A stretch of 64,000 nucleotides of DNA from Deltaproteobacteria bacterium HGW-Deltaproteobacteria-14 (lineage in GTDB: Bacteria; Myxococcota_A; UBA9042; PHBI01): contig PHBI01000082.1 in NCBI GenBank assembly GCA_002841945.1, positions 1 through 64,000 on the forward strand. The letters run 5' to 3'. Position numbers and translations under genes: made by a program. The notes under the pieces are model-generated. The model ran no database searches. It was given only the letters and a program-made list of their open reading frames with translations, and had not been told where the DNA came from. Of the stretch, positions 38,753 through 48,193 are shown one piece after another. How positions within the stretch are numbered: position 1 is the stretch's first letter; each line of letters begins with the position of its first letter.

Positions 38753-41594
38753 TCCGCCTCGACCGCGTGGAGCTCCTCCACTGGGACATCCAACCCCACC
38801 AGATGCTCCCGCTGGCCCGCGGCGTCACGATGCTCACCGGCGAGAACGGCTCCGGCAAGACCTCGGTCCTCGACGCCATCAAGGTCGCCCTCGGCGCCAC
38901 CCACCTCGGCGGCGAGCGCACCGTCGACCACTACCTCCTCAGGCAAGCCCAGCCCATCGCGATGGTGCGCCTCCTCGTCGACAACCGCCCCGACCCGGGC
39001 TCGCGCCGCCGCCCCTTCGACCCCCTCGGCGAGCAGTCCGACGACACCGTCACCCTCGCCGTCGTCTTCGAGCAGGACGACGAGACCCACTATCGCCGCT
39101 CGTACTACATCCTCGACGGCGACGCCGTCCCACCGCCGCTGGCGACCTCGAGACCAGGCGCCCCCGCCCGCTCGCGCCGCGACGCCCCGCGCCTCTTGTC
39201 GAACCGCGACTACCGCGAGCGCCTCGCCAAGGTCGGCGTCGGCCAGCAGTACCTCAAGCTCCTGTGCCTGCCCCAGGGCCGCATCGCGAGCCTGTGCCAG
39301 AGCGACGGCGCCCGCCTCTTCGACGAGCTCTTCGACGTCATCGGCGGCCGCCAGGCCCTCGAGACCTGGGAGGAGCGCCTGCGCGAGCTCACCGAGCGAC
39401 AGCGCGAGCACGCCACCACCGACGGCGAGCTCGCCACCCGCACCCGCGACCTCGAGCTCCTCCGCCAGCGCGTCCGCCGCCACGAGGACTGGCTCGCCCT
39501 GCGCGACCGCGTCGCGACCCTCGACCGCGCCATCCCCCACCAACACGTCGAGGACGCCCGCGCCCGCGTCGCCGCGCTGTCCCAGGACGTCGAGCGCACC
39601 AGCCGCGACCGCGACGACGCCGACGCCCGCCTCCGCGACGCCGAGCCGACCGCGAGGCCCTCCACCAGAGCCTCGACGCCCACCGCGCGGCCCTCGCCGC
39701 CCTCCGCGAGGCGCTCAAGGCGACCCACGCCGAGCACAGCCGCGAGCGCGCCGAGCAGCTCCGCCTCGAGGCCCTGCGAGACGCCGCCGCCGACGTCGTC
39801 CCGGTCGACCCCGCAGCCCTCGACGCCGAGCGCGAGGCCGCCGAGACGACCCTCGCCGCCGGGCTCGCGCTGCACCAGAGCCGCGCCGAGGCCCGCGGCC
39901 GCTACACCGAGGAGCTCGGCCGCGTGCTGAGCGGCCTCACCCCCTTCCCCCCCGAGGTCGACGCGTTCCGCGCCACCCTGCGCCGCGCCGGCGTCGCTCA
40001 CCACGTCCTCGCCGAGGTCGTCGAGGTCGCCGACGAGGCGTGGGCCGACGCCGTCGAGGGGCTGCTCGGGCGCTGGCGCCTGGCGATCCTGGTGCAGGAT
40101 CCCGAGCGCTGGGCCGAGGCCGCCGTTCTCGCCCGCGCCGCGCACTACGCCCCGGGGGTGCTCGCGCCCGACGTCCGCGGCTCGTCCCCTCGCGACGACC
40201 GCGGCCTGTCACCGCTCGTCGAGGTCGGCGAGACGCGCTACCGCTCGCTGGTCGCGCGCATCCTCCGCGGGATCCAGGCGACCGCGCCGCCGGACCCCCT
40301 CGCCCCGCCGCGGGGCGGGGTCCAGTACCTCGCCGCCGACGGCTTCCACGTCACCCGGCTCGAGGCGCGCCACGCCCCGGCCGAGCGCATCTACCTGGGC
40401 CGCCGCGCGCGCGAGCGGCGCCGCGAGCAGCTCGAGGCGGCGCTCGCCGAGCTCGACGGCGCCGACCGGGGGTGGGCGCGCGAGGCCGCTCTGTTGCGAC
40501 GCAACATCGCCGACCTGCGGGAGCGCGCCGAGGCGCAGCGGCGACGGCTCCGGTGGGAGGCCGAGCGGGAGCGCTACGCCCGGGTGCGCGAGGCGGTCGG
40601 CCGCCTCGAGGAGCAGCTCGCGGGCCTCGATGACCGGCAGCGCGCGCTCGACGCGGAGCGGGACCGCCTGGAGAGCCAGCGCGGCGAGATCGGGCACGCG
40701 CTGGGCGGCGCCGAGAACGAGGTCCTGAAGGCGACCGAGGAGCGCGACCGCGCGGCGACGCGTATCGCGACGCAGCTCGACGCGCGGACCACCGCCGAGG
40801 CGGAGCTCGGAGAGAGCCTTGCTGCAGCGCACCATGAGCGCGACGCCGCGGTGGGCGCGGTGCTGGCCGAGGGGCACTCGCTGCAGACGCTCCGGACCCT
40901 GCGCGACAGCGGCGAGGAGCAGCTGGCGGGGTTCGAGCCGGCGGTGCGGGACACGCTCCTGCCGACGAACTACGCGCGCCAGGTGGGCGAGGTCGCGGCG
41001 GTGACGGCGCAGCTCGCGCGGCTCCGGGCGGCGGTGGACCTGACCAAGGTGGCGGCCGAGGCGGCGCACGAGCAGTACGTCAAGACCACCCGTCGCGTCT
41101 TCCGGGCGTACTTCGGGCAGCTCACCGCGGCCGCCGCGCGCCTGGACTGGGCGGTGACCGGGAGGCTCGAGGAGCGGGCGGACAAGCGGTTCTCCTGCGA
41201 CATCCGCGTCGGCGTCGGCGAGAAGTCCGCCGTGCGGCACGACTCCGAGGAGCTCTCGGGCGGGCAGAAGGCGGCGCTGTCGATCCTGATGGGGATGACG
41301 GCGGTGTCCCTCGAGTCGGAGGGAGCGGGGTTCTTCCTCATCGACGAGCCGTTCAGCGCCTCGGACATCACGAAGATCAACGAGCTGGGCGTGTTCCTCG
41401 CCGAGACGGGGGCGCAGTATCTGCTGTCGATGCCGACGTCGGACGACCTCAAGGCCTGCGGGCCGTGGCTCTCCACCGTCTGGCTGTGCACGCGCACGCG
41501 GGGCGGGACGGACGCCGACGGCGTGGTGCGGCTGGCGCCGCCGGTCGAGTTCCTGCTCACGCGGACGGCGCGCGACGAGGCGGCGCGTGGCTGA
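38749..41594 (+). pseudogene. jetC: Wadjet JetC (MksB-like SMC ATPase), split by an apparent 1-nt deletion
   Basis: The reading starts at GTG 38749, overlapping jetB by four bases. The N-terminal ATPase lobe has Walker A GENGSGKT at residues 31-38. A coiled coil starts near residue 205. At ~39645 the frame breaks: GACGCCGAG is followed by CCGACCGCGAG where one extra G would give DAEADREAL. From there the next frame continues the coiled coil, the hinge region and the C-terminal lobe with signature LSGGQKAALSILMG and Walker B FFLIDEPFSASD to 41594. A repaired protein is ~948 residues. Unrepaired, translation ends at 39930 with no Walker B. It is either a sequencing error in GC-rich DNA or real inactivation. 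Confidence 0.88.
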
Positions 41595-42729
41595 CCCGCG
41601 GGTCATCACGATCGACGGCGTCGACCGGCGCTGGGTGAGCGGCGGCGGCGGGCCGGTCCCACCGGGGTGCGACGCGCTCGTGAGGCGCTCCCGCGGCAAG
41701 CTGCGGCGGTGGGCGAGCATCGGCAGGCGGGCCGGCGGCGGCGTCGACCAGGTCGCGGGCGAGCGGCTCGTGTGGGGGCTCGTCGACGCGGGGCTCGTGC
41801 GGGTGCGCGAGCGGCGGGACCGGCGTGGAGACTGGGAGCCCTATCAATACGCGCTCACCGAGGCCGGCGAGGCGTACGCGGAGCGGTTCGGCGAGGCCCT
41901 CGACGTGGCGACGTGGCTCGCGGGCGACGATCCGCCGGGGCACGAGGTGCTCGGGTCGGTGCGGGCGTGGCTCGAGGCCGAGGCGGGGCGGGCGCACCCG
42001 GTGGCGGTGCGGGTCGTGGTGGCCATCGGCGACGCGCTGCGGGCGGGGACGGCGCCGCGCGGGCGGCTCCTGTCGATCCGGGTCGCGGGGAACACGAAGG
42101 CCGTACGGGTCGAGGACTTTCGCGACGAGGTCGAGGCGGCGCTCGGCGTCGCGCTCGAGGAGGTGGTGCGGGTCCACGGGTCGGCGGTGCTGGCCTACGG
42201 GCCGTTCTCCTTCGCGATCGCGGGAGAGCGCATCGGCGGGCGCTGGAGCTTTCCGTGGCTAGCCCTCACACCCGAGACGCTCGCCGCGATGGAGGACTTT
42301 CGCTGCACCGCAACACGCGTCCTGAGCGTCGAGAACCTGACGGCATTCGAGGAGGAGGTCCGAGCCGGGCTGCCGGCGGACACGGTCGCGGTGTTCACGG
42401 GCGGCTTTCCCCACGGTCAGACGCGGGCGTTCTTGGAGCGGCTGTGCGCGGCGGGCGCTCGAACCGTCGATCACTGGGGGGACCTGGATCTGGGCGGGCT
42501 GCGGATCCTGAAGCACCTCGGCGAGATCCTGCCGGTGCCGGTGCGACCGTTCCGGATGGAGGCGGAGCTGCTCGACCGGCTGCCGACGCTGCCGCTGACC
42601 GAGCGCGACCGCGAGGGGCTGACCGCCTGGCTCGAGGCGCCCGACCCGCTGTGCGCCGACCTCGTCCGCGCGATGCTGGCCCGCGACCGAAAGGCAGAAC
42701 AGGAGGGCTGGTTCCTCGCGCCGAGGTGA
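41587..42729 (+). CDS. jetD: Wadjet JetD (Toprim-like nuclease subunit)
   Basis: A 380-residue protein starting at GTG, overlapping jetC by eight bases. The N-terminal ~170 residues correspond to the arm/CAP-like region. The C-terminal DUF2220-like Toprim domain has VLSVENLTAFEEEV (the conserved Glu of Toprim) and HWGDLDLGGLRILKHL with D299-x-D301 metal ligands. In known systems JetD nicks or cuts plasmid DNA after loop extrusion by JetABC. This domain pair makes the Wadjet assignment firm. All key acidic residues are present, so the nuclease subunit looks intact. Confidence 0.9.
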   Translation: MADPRVITIDGVDRRWVSGGGGPVPPGCDALVRRSRGKLRRWASIGRRAGGGVDQVAGERLVWGLVDAGLVRVRERRDRRGDWEPYQYALTEAGEAYAERFGEALDVATWLAGDDPPGHEVLGSVRAWLEAEAGRAHPVAVRVVVAIGDALRAGTAPRGRLLSIRVAGNTKAVRVEDFRDEVEAALGVALEEVVRVHGSAVLAYGPFSFAIAGERIGGRWSFPWLALTPETLAAMEDFRCTATRVLSVENLTAFEEEVRAGLPADTVAVFTGGFPHGQTRAFLERLCAAGARTVDHWGDLDLGGLRILKHLGEILPVPVRPFRMEAELLDRLPTLPLTERDREGLTAWLEAPDPLCADLVRAMLARDRKAEQEGWFLAPR

Positions 42730-42775
42730 CCCGTGACCCGAGACACTCAGCGGCGGGCGACCGCGCGTCGGGCTG

Positions 42776-43156
42776 TCAGGGCTCGGAGCGGGCCGCGGCG
42801 CTGCGGAGAGCGGCGCGGGTGTTGACCAGAAAGGCGCTGATATCCTCAGCGATCTGTTTCTGCGCGTCTGCGAGTGGGGCGACGAGGGCGTGCAGCTTCG
42901 CCGGGTCGAGCTCCACCGCGTACGCGTGACGCAGGAAGTTGCGAAACCGGAGGTACGGCAGCAAGGCCGCGACGGTCTCGCGCCGCAGGATGGCCGGCCG
43001 CGCATCGGGGACGTCGAGGGCCATGAGCCGCAAGAGGTCCTGGTGCCAGGCTTCCCCTCCCGAGAGGGCACCCACCAAGGTGCGCTCGATGCGTTCGAAT
43101 GCAGCCTCGAGAGCCGTGTACCAGCGATGCAGCAGGACGCCGACGAAGCCGGCCAC
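42776..43156 (-). CDS. HepT-like ribonuclease toxin domain, N-terminally short
   Basis: A ~126-residue frame from the GTG at 43156. It reads LLHRWYTALEAAFERIERTL, GEAWHQDLLRLMALDVPDARP, TVAALLPYLRFRNFLRHAYAVELD, closely following the HepT-like (HEPN) toxin family: conserved WH-x-LL, LRxxT, YLxFRHxxRxxY. The Arg...His pair FRNFLRHAY stands in for the HEPN R-x4-6-H catalytic site. Family members are usually ~150 residues with ~35 more at the N-terminus. Here that region is replaced by sequence also found next to the remnant at 31828. No MNT-like antitoxin gene is adjacent. So it is either truncated or a minimal version. Confidence 0.65.
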   Translation of the reverse strand: MAGFVGVLLHRWYTALEAAFERIERTLVGALSGGEAWHQDLLRLMALDVPDARPAILRRETVAALLPYLRFRNFLRHAYAVELDPAKLHALVAPLADAQKQIAEDISAFLVNTRAALRSAAARSEP

Positions 43157-43160
43157 CTCG

Positions 43161-43206
43161 GGGGAGCGCCCCCCTGGGGAGTCAAGGGGGGGCGCTGCCC
43201 CATGGG
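43161..43206. repeat. Imperfect inverted repeat at the HepT-like gene
   Basis: GGGGAGCGCCCCCC and GGGGGGCGCTGCCCC form near-perfect arms around CTGGGGAGTCAAG. The core CCCCCNTGGGGAGTCAAGG recurs at 31890-31910 next to the other HepT remnant. It could be a terminator for the neighbouring minus-strand gene or the scar of a recombination event. Confidence 0.6.
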
Positions 43207-43218
43207 GTGCTGCGGACG

Positions 43219-44034
43219 TCAGTAAAGGACGCGCATCATCTGCTCCCAACTCGCGTCGGGGGGGGCGTTCCCCTGGTCGGAGACGCTGTGGATCTCGGAC
43301 CACAACAGCGAGCGGCTCAGGGGGTCCGCGCAGTGGCGGAGGCCCCGCTCGAGGACGCGGCAGGCCGCGTCGCTGTCCTCGCGGGTCCAACGGCCGGGGC
43401 GCAGGGGGTCGCAGTGGAGATGGCTCGTCGTCAGCCACGCGAAGACGTCTCCCGGCGTCTCCTCGCGCCACGCGTCGACGAAGCCCGCCGCCTCGCGCCG
43501 ACGACCGAGGCGCAGCAGCGCCAGCGCGTGGAGCCGCCGGTGCTCCGAACGCTCCGCCGTGAACCACCGCGAGAGCGGCCCGAGCAGCGTCGCCGTCACC
43601 TCGAGCAGCCACTCCACCCACGCCGACGGGAACGCCTCCGCGCCCGCCGGGGGCAGCCCCACCACCATCGCGAGCTGGCCGACGGACGCCTCGACGAAGG
43701 TCTCGACGGGCTCCGACGCCACCGCCACCTGGGGGAACGTCGGCCCGTCCACCGCGGTCACCAGCGCCACGAGCCCCGACCACGCGTCCTTCCAGCCGTG
43801 CCCCTCGGGGCCGCGCGCCAGCACCAGGCCGCCCTCGTTCGTCACCCACCCGCGCTCGATGTCCTCCTCGAGCCGCGCCAGCGCCGCGCGCTCCTCCGCC
43901 GTCCAAGCCCGCTCCGGCACCGCGCCCCGGCGCCGCCGCGCCCCCGCGCCCGCAAACATCTCCGGCAGCCGCTGCGAGACGATGACCCTGGCCCCCGCAC
44001 GACGTCGCCGCGCTGCTTTCTTTCTTCGCGCCAT
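43219..44034 (-). CDS. Unknown protein with basic N-terminus and helical repeats
   Basis: A 271-residue protein with a very good ribosome site (GAGGAGGAAGGG). It starts MARRKKAARRRRAGARVIVSQRLPEMF, a strongly basic segment that could bind nucleic acid. The middle has WVTNEGGLVLARGPEG and GWKDAWSGLVALVTAVDG. The C-terminal half is helical, with TPR-like RLHALALLRLGRRREAAGFVDAWREE and CRVLERGLRHCADPLSRSLLW. No known family. It sits in the accessory island between Wadjet and the helicase pair, upstream of the HepT-like frame, in the same direction. Confidence 0.65.
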   Translation of the reverse strand: MARRKKAARRRRAGARVIVSQRLPEMFAGAGARRRRGAVPERAWTAEERAALARLEEDIERGWVTNEGGLVLARGPEGHGWKDAWSGLVALVTAVDGPTFPQVAVASEPVETFVEASVGQLAMVVGLPPAGAEAFPSAWVEWLLEVTATLLGPLSRWFTAERSEHRRLHALALLRLGRRREAAGFVDAWREETPGDVFAWLTTSHLHCDPLRPGRWTREDSDAACRVLERGLRHCADPLSRSLLWSEIHSVSDQGNAPPDASWEQMMRVLY

Positions 44035-44267
44035 TTTCCCTTCCTCCTCGCTGCGCCCCCGCGACGCAGGCACGGACCGCATCGCAAGCCCCATGCCAGG
44101 CGCCCCTTCACGGGCCGTCGCCCATCCTGAGACGCCGCAAGGTCGGTCGAACGGCCACCAAGCAGGCCCTGCCGGGGTCCCGAGGCCCCGATGGTGAGGT
44201 CCGAAGACCCGCAGACTGGGCGCGGACGTGGCCGAGCGTGCGACAGACTCGTCGGTCTACAGCGGGG
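44035..44267. other. Intergenic gap
   Basis: About 230 bases between two minus-strand unknown genes. I see no gene-like frame or RNA here. Confidence 0.4.
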
Positions 44268-44729
44268 TCAATCCGTGGCGGGGCACTCGCACGGGAAGGC
44301 GCCGCCGCACACGCGGCAGAAGCAACGACCTTCGCCGTGTCGGCCGACGTCGGCGCGCTGCTCGCACCACTCGCAGATCGCGAAGCCGCAGACCTCGATG
44401 GCCTCCTCGAGGGCGGTCGCCACGGCCGCGAGCCCCTCGCACAGCGCCGTCAGGGCGTCGGCCGGCGTCGGGTGGCCGACGACCGTGACCGGGCCGAGCC
44501 GCGCGCCCCAGTGGTGCGCGTTGATCGCGCGGTTGAAGAGGAACACCTCGCCGAGGTCGGCGCCGTGCGCGTCGAGCTCGCGCGCCGTCGACGGCATCAT
44601 CCAGGGCGCGCGCCACTGCTCGATGCCGCCCGCCCAAGCCTCGGGGTCGAGGCGCAGCGCGTCCGCGAGCCCGTGGCTGGACCCAAGCAACACCTGCCAG
44701 TGGCGAACCGGGGGATCGACGGCGCTCAT
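44268..44729 (-). CDS. Small protein with C-terminal Cys-rich zinc-binding segment, unknown
   Basis: A 153-residue protein. GAGGAG precedes the ATG at 44729. The N-terminal two thirds are globular (VRHWQVLLGSSHGLADALRL, APWMMPSTARELDAHG). The last ~45 residues carry eight Cys and one His in the pattern CGFAICEWCEQ, then H, then CFCRVCGGAFPCEC, most simply one or two structural zinc sites as in DNA/RNA-binding ribbons. No family recognised. It belongs to the accessory island. Confidence 0.65.
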   Translation of the reverse strand: MSAVDPPVRHWQVLLGSSHGLADALRLDPEAWAGGIEQWRAPWMMPSTARELDAHGADLGEVFLFNRAINAHHWGARLGPVTVVGHPTPADALTALCEGLAAVATALEEAIEVCGFAICEWCEQRADVGRHGEGRCFCRVCGGAFPCECPATD

Positions 44730-44832
44730 GCTCGCTCCTCGGGTCCGACCTGCGCAGCGGGACCACCACGGCCTCGATACCACGCGCTCCCACCGTGGGG
44801 CCAGCGCACGCGATCACCACTGCCAGCCCGCG

Positions 44833-45045
44833 CTACGCGCCGGTGCGCTTCGTCCGCAGGGCGTCGCGGTACGCGCGGACGGCCTTGGTCATCGTTCGCA
44901 GGATGATGAAGCTCGCCAGCTCGGCGTGGTCGATGCCCGGCAGGACGGCGCTGGCCAGGACGGGCGCGTAGGAGCCGTCTTTGAGCTCGAAGAGGGCGAG
45001 GGCTCCGGACCGGGACGCCTGGACCGCAGCCCAACGCTGGGCCAT
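44833..45045 (-). CDS. Short hypothetical protein, perhaps a truncated gene
   Basis: A 70-residue frame with ATG at 45045 and GGGGAG upstream. It reads GALALFELKDGSYAPVLASAVLPGIDHAELASF, then a basic helix KAVRAYRDALRTKR. The first part vaguely resembles the C-terminal end of Uma2-type nuclease-fold proteins, but it lacks any catalytic residues. It starts 31 bases from the divergent helicase gene. Could be real, a remnant, or chance. Confidence 0.35.
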   Translation of the reverse strand: MAQRWAAVQASRSGALALFELKDGSYAPVLASAVLPGIDHAELASFIILRTMTKAVRAYRDALRTKRTGA

Positions 45046-45076
45046 CCTGAGCGCTCCCCGCACTCCCGGGAGCGCC

Positions 45077-48000
45077 GTGTCGCTGACGCCAGGACTCTAC
45101 GACCTCCCCGTGACCCGCGGGGTCGCCCGCGCCCTCGCGGCGCTCGCCGCCGAGCTCTCACAGGTCGAGGACGTCGACGCGCACGAGCTCCCGCTGGTCC
45201 TGGCGCGCCACCTCCAGCGGCGCCTGGTCCACGCGTTCGCCGCCGTCCCGAGCGACGAGCGCGCCACGGCCGCGGTCGACCTGGCCAACCGCCTGCTCGC
45301 GGACGTCCACGCTCGCCTCCCGCGCGCGGGTCACGATCCGGACGACGACGTGGTCGCGCCGGCGCGCAAGCTCCTCGCCGTCGCGGCGCCGGCCATCACG
45401 CCGCGCCACCCCGAGCGCCCGGGGATCGCGCTCGCGTCCAGCGATCTCCTGGTCAACGGCCGCCACGAGCTGTCGGTCGGCCCCGAGCTGCGCCGTGAGC
45501 TCGCGTCCGCCGACCGCGTGGACCTGCTGTGCTCGTTTCTCAAGTGGTCCGGCGTGCGCCTGCTCGAGGAGGCCTTGCGCGAGCTGCTGGCGCGCCGCCC
45601 GGGCGGGCTGCGCGTCCTGACGACCGCCTACATGGCCGCCACCGAGCGCCGCGCCCTCGACGCCCTCGTCGCGCTGGGCGCGGACGTCCACGTCTCCTAC
45701 GACACCGCCCGCACCCGCCTGCACGCCAAGGCCTGGCTCATCCACCGCGACAGCGGCTTCTCCACGGCGTTCGTCGGCTCGTCCAACCTGTCCGCTGCGG
45801 CGATGCTCGACGGGCTCGAGTGGAACGTGCGCCTCTCCCAGGTCGACAACGGGGCCATCCTCGACAAGTTCGCCGCGACCTTCGAGCAGTACTGGGCCGA
45901 CTCCGAGTTCCGCCCCTACGACCCCGACCACTTCGATGAGGCCGTGTCGCGCCAGATCCGTGTGCGCACGGACCCGCTGTTGCGCCTCGACGTCGAGCCG
46001 CGCCCGCACCAGCAGGAGATCCTCGACGACCTCGCCGCCGAGCGCGCCCGCGGCCACCACCGAAACCTCGTCGTCGCCGCGACCGGCACGGGCAAGACCA
46101 TCGTCGCCGCGCTCGACTACCGCCGGCTGCGCGCCGAGCTGCCGCGGGCGCGGCTGCTGTTCGTGGCCCACCGCGAGGAGATCCTGACGCAGAGCCTGGG
46201 GATGTTCCAGGTCGTGCTGCGCGACGGCGCCTTCGGCGACCTGCTCGTCGGCGGCGAGCGCAGCGACCGCTGGGAGCACGTCTTCGCCTCGATTCAGTCG
46301 CTCCACGCCGACCGCCTGGCGACGTTACCGGCCGATCACTTCGACGTCATCATCGTCGACGAGTTCCACCACGCGGCGGCCCGGACCTACGAGGCGCTCC
46401 TCCACCACTTCGCTCCCCGGGTGCTGCTCGGGCTGACCGCCACCCCCGAGCGCGCCGACGGCCGCTCGGTCCTCGACTGGTTCGACGGCCGCACGGCGTC
46501 GGAGCTGCGGCTGTGGAAGGCGCTCGATCAGGGGCTCCTGAGCCCGTTTCACTACTTCGGCGTCGGCGGCGCGCCGGACATCAGCTCGGACCGCCTGTGG
46601 GTGCGCGGGCGCTACGACCTGGCGCAGCTCGGCAACGTGTACACGGCGGACCACGTGTTCGCGCTGCGCGTCGCGCAGGAGGTCGAGCGCAAGGTCGGCG
46701 ACGTACACCGGATGAAGGCCCTCGGGTTCTGCGTGGACATCGCGCACGCGGAGTTCATGGCCGGCCAGTTCAGCGAGCGCGGCATCCCGGCGCGGGCGGT
46801 CAGCGCCCGCACGCCCAGAGCCGAGCGGCGGGACGCGCTCGCCGCGCTGCGCGACGGGACGGTGAACGCGCTGTTCAGCGTCGACCTGTTCAACGAGGGC
46901 GTGGACCTGCCTGACGTCGACACGGTGCTCTTTCTGCGCCCGACGGAGAGCGCGGTGGTGTTCATGCAGCAGCTCGGGCGCGGGCTGCGGCGGTCGCGCG
47001 ACAAGTCGTGCCTGACGGTGCTCGACTTCATCGGCGACGCGCACCGGCGGTTTCGTTTCGACGCGCGCTTCCGCGCCATCCTCGGGGGGACGCGACGCAG
47101 CATCCAGCGGCAGGTCGAGCAGGGTTTCCCGTCGCTGCCGAGTGGGTGTCACATCGCGCTCGACCGCCAGGCGACGAAGTCGGTGCTCGACAACCTGCGA
47201 CACGCGCTGGGGCTCGGTCGGCGGGGGCTCGTCGACGACCTGCGGCAGCTCGTGGAGGATCGCGGCGACGTCGATCTCGCCTCGTTCCTCGCCGAGTCCG
47301 GGACGGACCTCGAGGACCTCTACGGGTCGAGCGGAGGCTGGTGTTGGACGCGTCTCCGGCGCGAGGCGGGCGTGTCGCCGCCGATGGCGGAGGACGAGCT
47401 GAGCGCGGCGTGGACCGTGCAGGTGGAGCGCGGGTTCGCGCGGCTCCTGCATCTCGATGACCCGTGGCGGCTCGCGGGCTTGCGGACGCTGCTCGCGGCG
47501 GATGCGCCGCCCGAGGCGAACGCCGACGACGCGCTGCAGCGGGCGCTGTTCGTCCTGCTCGGGTACATGCGTCGGCCCCTCACCGCGTTGGGCCAGGCGC
47601 TCGACCACCTGTGGGCTCACGAGGCGCTCCGCGACGAGCTCCTCCAGCTGCTCGCGCTCCTCGAGGACCGCGCTCGCCGGCTGACGTTTCCGCTCGCGCC
47701 GGGTCCGCTCGCGGCGCCGCTGCACGTCCACGCGACCTACAGCCTCGACGAGGTGATGGCGCTGGTGGACGAGCGCAACACGAAGGGCGGCGTCCAGCGC
47801 ATCCAGACCGGCGTTTACCACCTCCGCCAGGCGCGCACGGATCTGTTCTTCGTGACGCTGGAGAAGAGCGAGCAGCACTACTCGCCGACGACGCTTTACA
47901 ACGACTATCCGCTCAGCGCGCGGCGCTTTCACTGGGAGAGCCAGTCCTCGTGCCACGCCGAGACGTCGACGGGGCGCCGCTACACGACGCTGACCCGGGG

Positions 48001-48193
48001 CGCCGACGACCAGGCGCTGCTGTTCGTGCGCCAGCGCCGCCACGACGAGCGCGGCGAGACGATGCCCTACACCCTGCTCGGCCGCTGCTTCTACGAGAGC
48101 CACACAGGCGCCCGCCCGATGCAGATCGTGTGGTCGCTCGAGCACCCCATGCCGGCCGCCTTCTACCAGGAGATCAAGCTGGCGGCGGGGTGA
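45077..48193 (+). CDS. PLD nuclease - SF2 helicase - DUF3427 protein
   Basis: A 1038-residue protein. GTG at 45077 has GGGAG upstream. Residues ~110-280 form a phospholipase D-like nuclease: H216-A-K218 and GSSNLS (HxK...GSxN). Residues ~310-650 are an SF2 helicase: Walker A TGTGKT at 336-341, LLFVAHREEIL, D428-E-F-H box, LGLTATPERADG, SVDLFNEGVDLPDVD, and motif VI QQLGRGLRR. The C-terminal ~250 residues match DUF3427 (TLYNDYPLSARRFHWESQS, GRCFYESHTGARPMQIVW). Proteins of this kind are often near defence or mobile DNA. A DNA-translocating nuclease is inferred. All core residues are intact. It converges with, and overlaps by 20 bases, the HIT-PLD-helicase gene. Confidence 0.9.
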   Translation: MSLTPGLYDLPVTRGVARALAALAAELSQVEDVDAHELPLVLARHLQRRLVHAFAAVPSDERATAAVDLANRLLADVHARLPRAGHDPDDDVVAPARKLLAVAAPAITPRHPERPGIALASSDLLVNGRHELSVGPELRRELASADRVDLLCSFLKWSGVRLLEEALRELLARRPGGLRVLTTAYMAATERRALDALVALGADVHVSYDTARTRLHAKAWLIHRDSGFSTAFVGSSNLSAAAMLDGLEWNVRLSQVDNGAILDKFAATFEQYWADSEFRPYDPDHFDEAVSRQIRVRTDPLLRLDVEPRPHQQEILDDLAAERARGHHRNLVVAATGTGKTIVAALDYRRLRAELPRARLLFVAHREEILTQSLGMFQVVLRDGAFGDLLVGGERSDRWEHVFASIQSLHADRLATLPADHFDVIIVDEFHHAAARTYEALLHHFAPRVLLGLTATPERADGRSVLDWFDGRTASELRLWKALDQGLLSPFHYFGVGGAPDISSDRLWVRGRYDLAQLGNVYTADHVFALRVAQEVERKVGDVHRMKALGFCVDIAHAEFMAGQFSERGIPARAVSARTPRAERRDALAALRDGTVNALFSVDLFNEGVDLPDVDTVLFLRPTESAVVFMQQLGRGLRRSRDKSCLTVLDFIGDAHRRFRFDARFRAILGGTRRSIQRQVEQGFPSLPSGCHIALDRQATKSVLDNLRHALGLGRRGLVDDLRQLVEDRGDVDLASFLAESGTDLEDLYGSSGGWCWTRLRREAGVSPPMAEDELSAAWTVQVERGFARLLHLDDPWRLAGLRTLLAADAPPEANADDALQRALFVLLGYMRRPLTALGQALDHLWAHEALRDELLQLLALLEDRARRLTFPLAPGPLAAPLHVHATYSLDEVMALVDERNTKGGVQRIQTGVYHLRQARTDLFFVTLEKSEQHYSPTTLYNDYPLSARRFHWESQSSCHAETSTGRRYTTLTRGADDQALLFVRQRRHDERGETMPYTLLGRCFYESHTGARPMQIVWSLEHPMPAAFYQEIKLAAG

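Noticed and set aside
39264..41594. JetC as two separate genes with a second start near 39264
   Set aside because: The second frame has no ribosome site at that point and its first ~130 codons are not protein-like; the coiled coil runs across the break.
42990..43200. Extended HepT-like protein reaching to 43906 on the minus strand
   Set aside because: Beyond ~43156 the frame is the opposite or shifted reading of the neighbouring real gene and has no family similarity.
45077..48193. Type I restriction HsdR or type III Res subunit
   Set aside because: No PD-(D/E)xK nuclease motif, no methyltransferase or specificity genes nearby; the nuclease part is PLD-like and the C-terminus is DUF3427.
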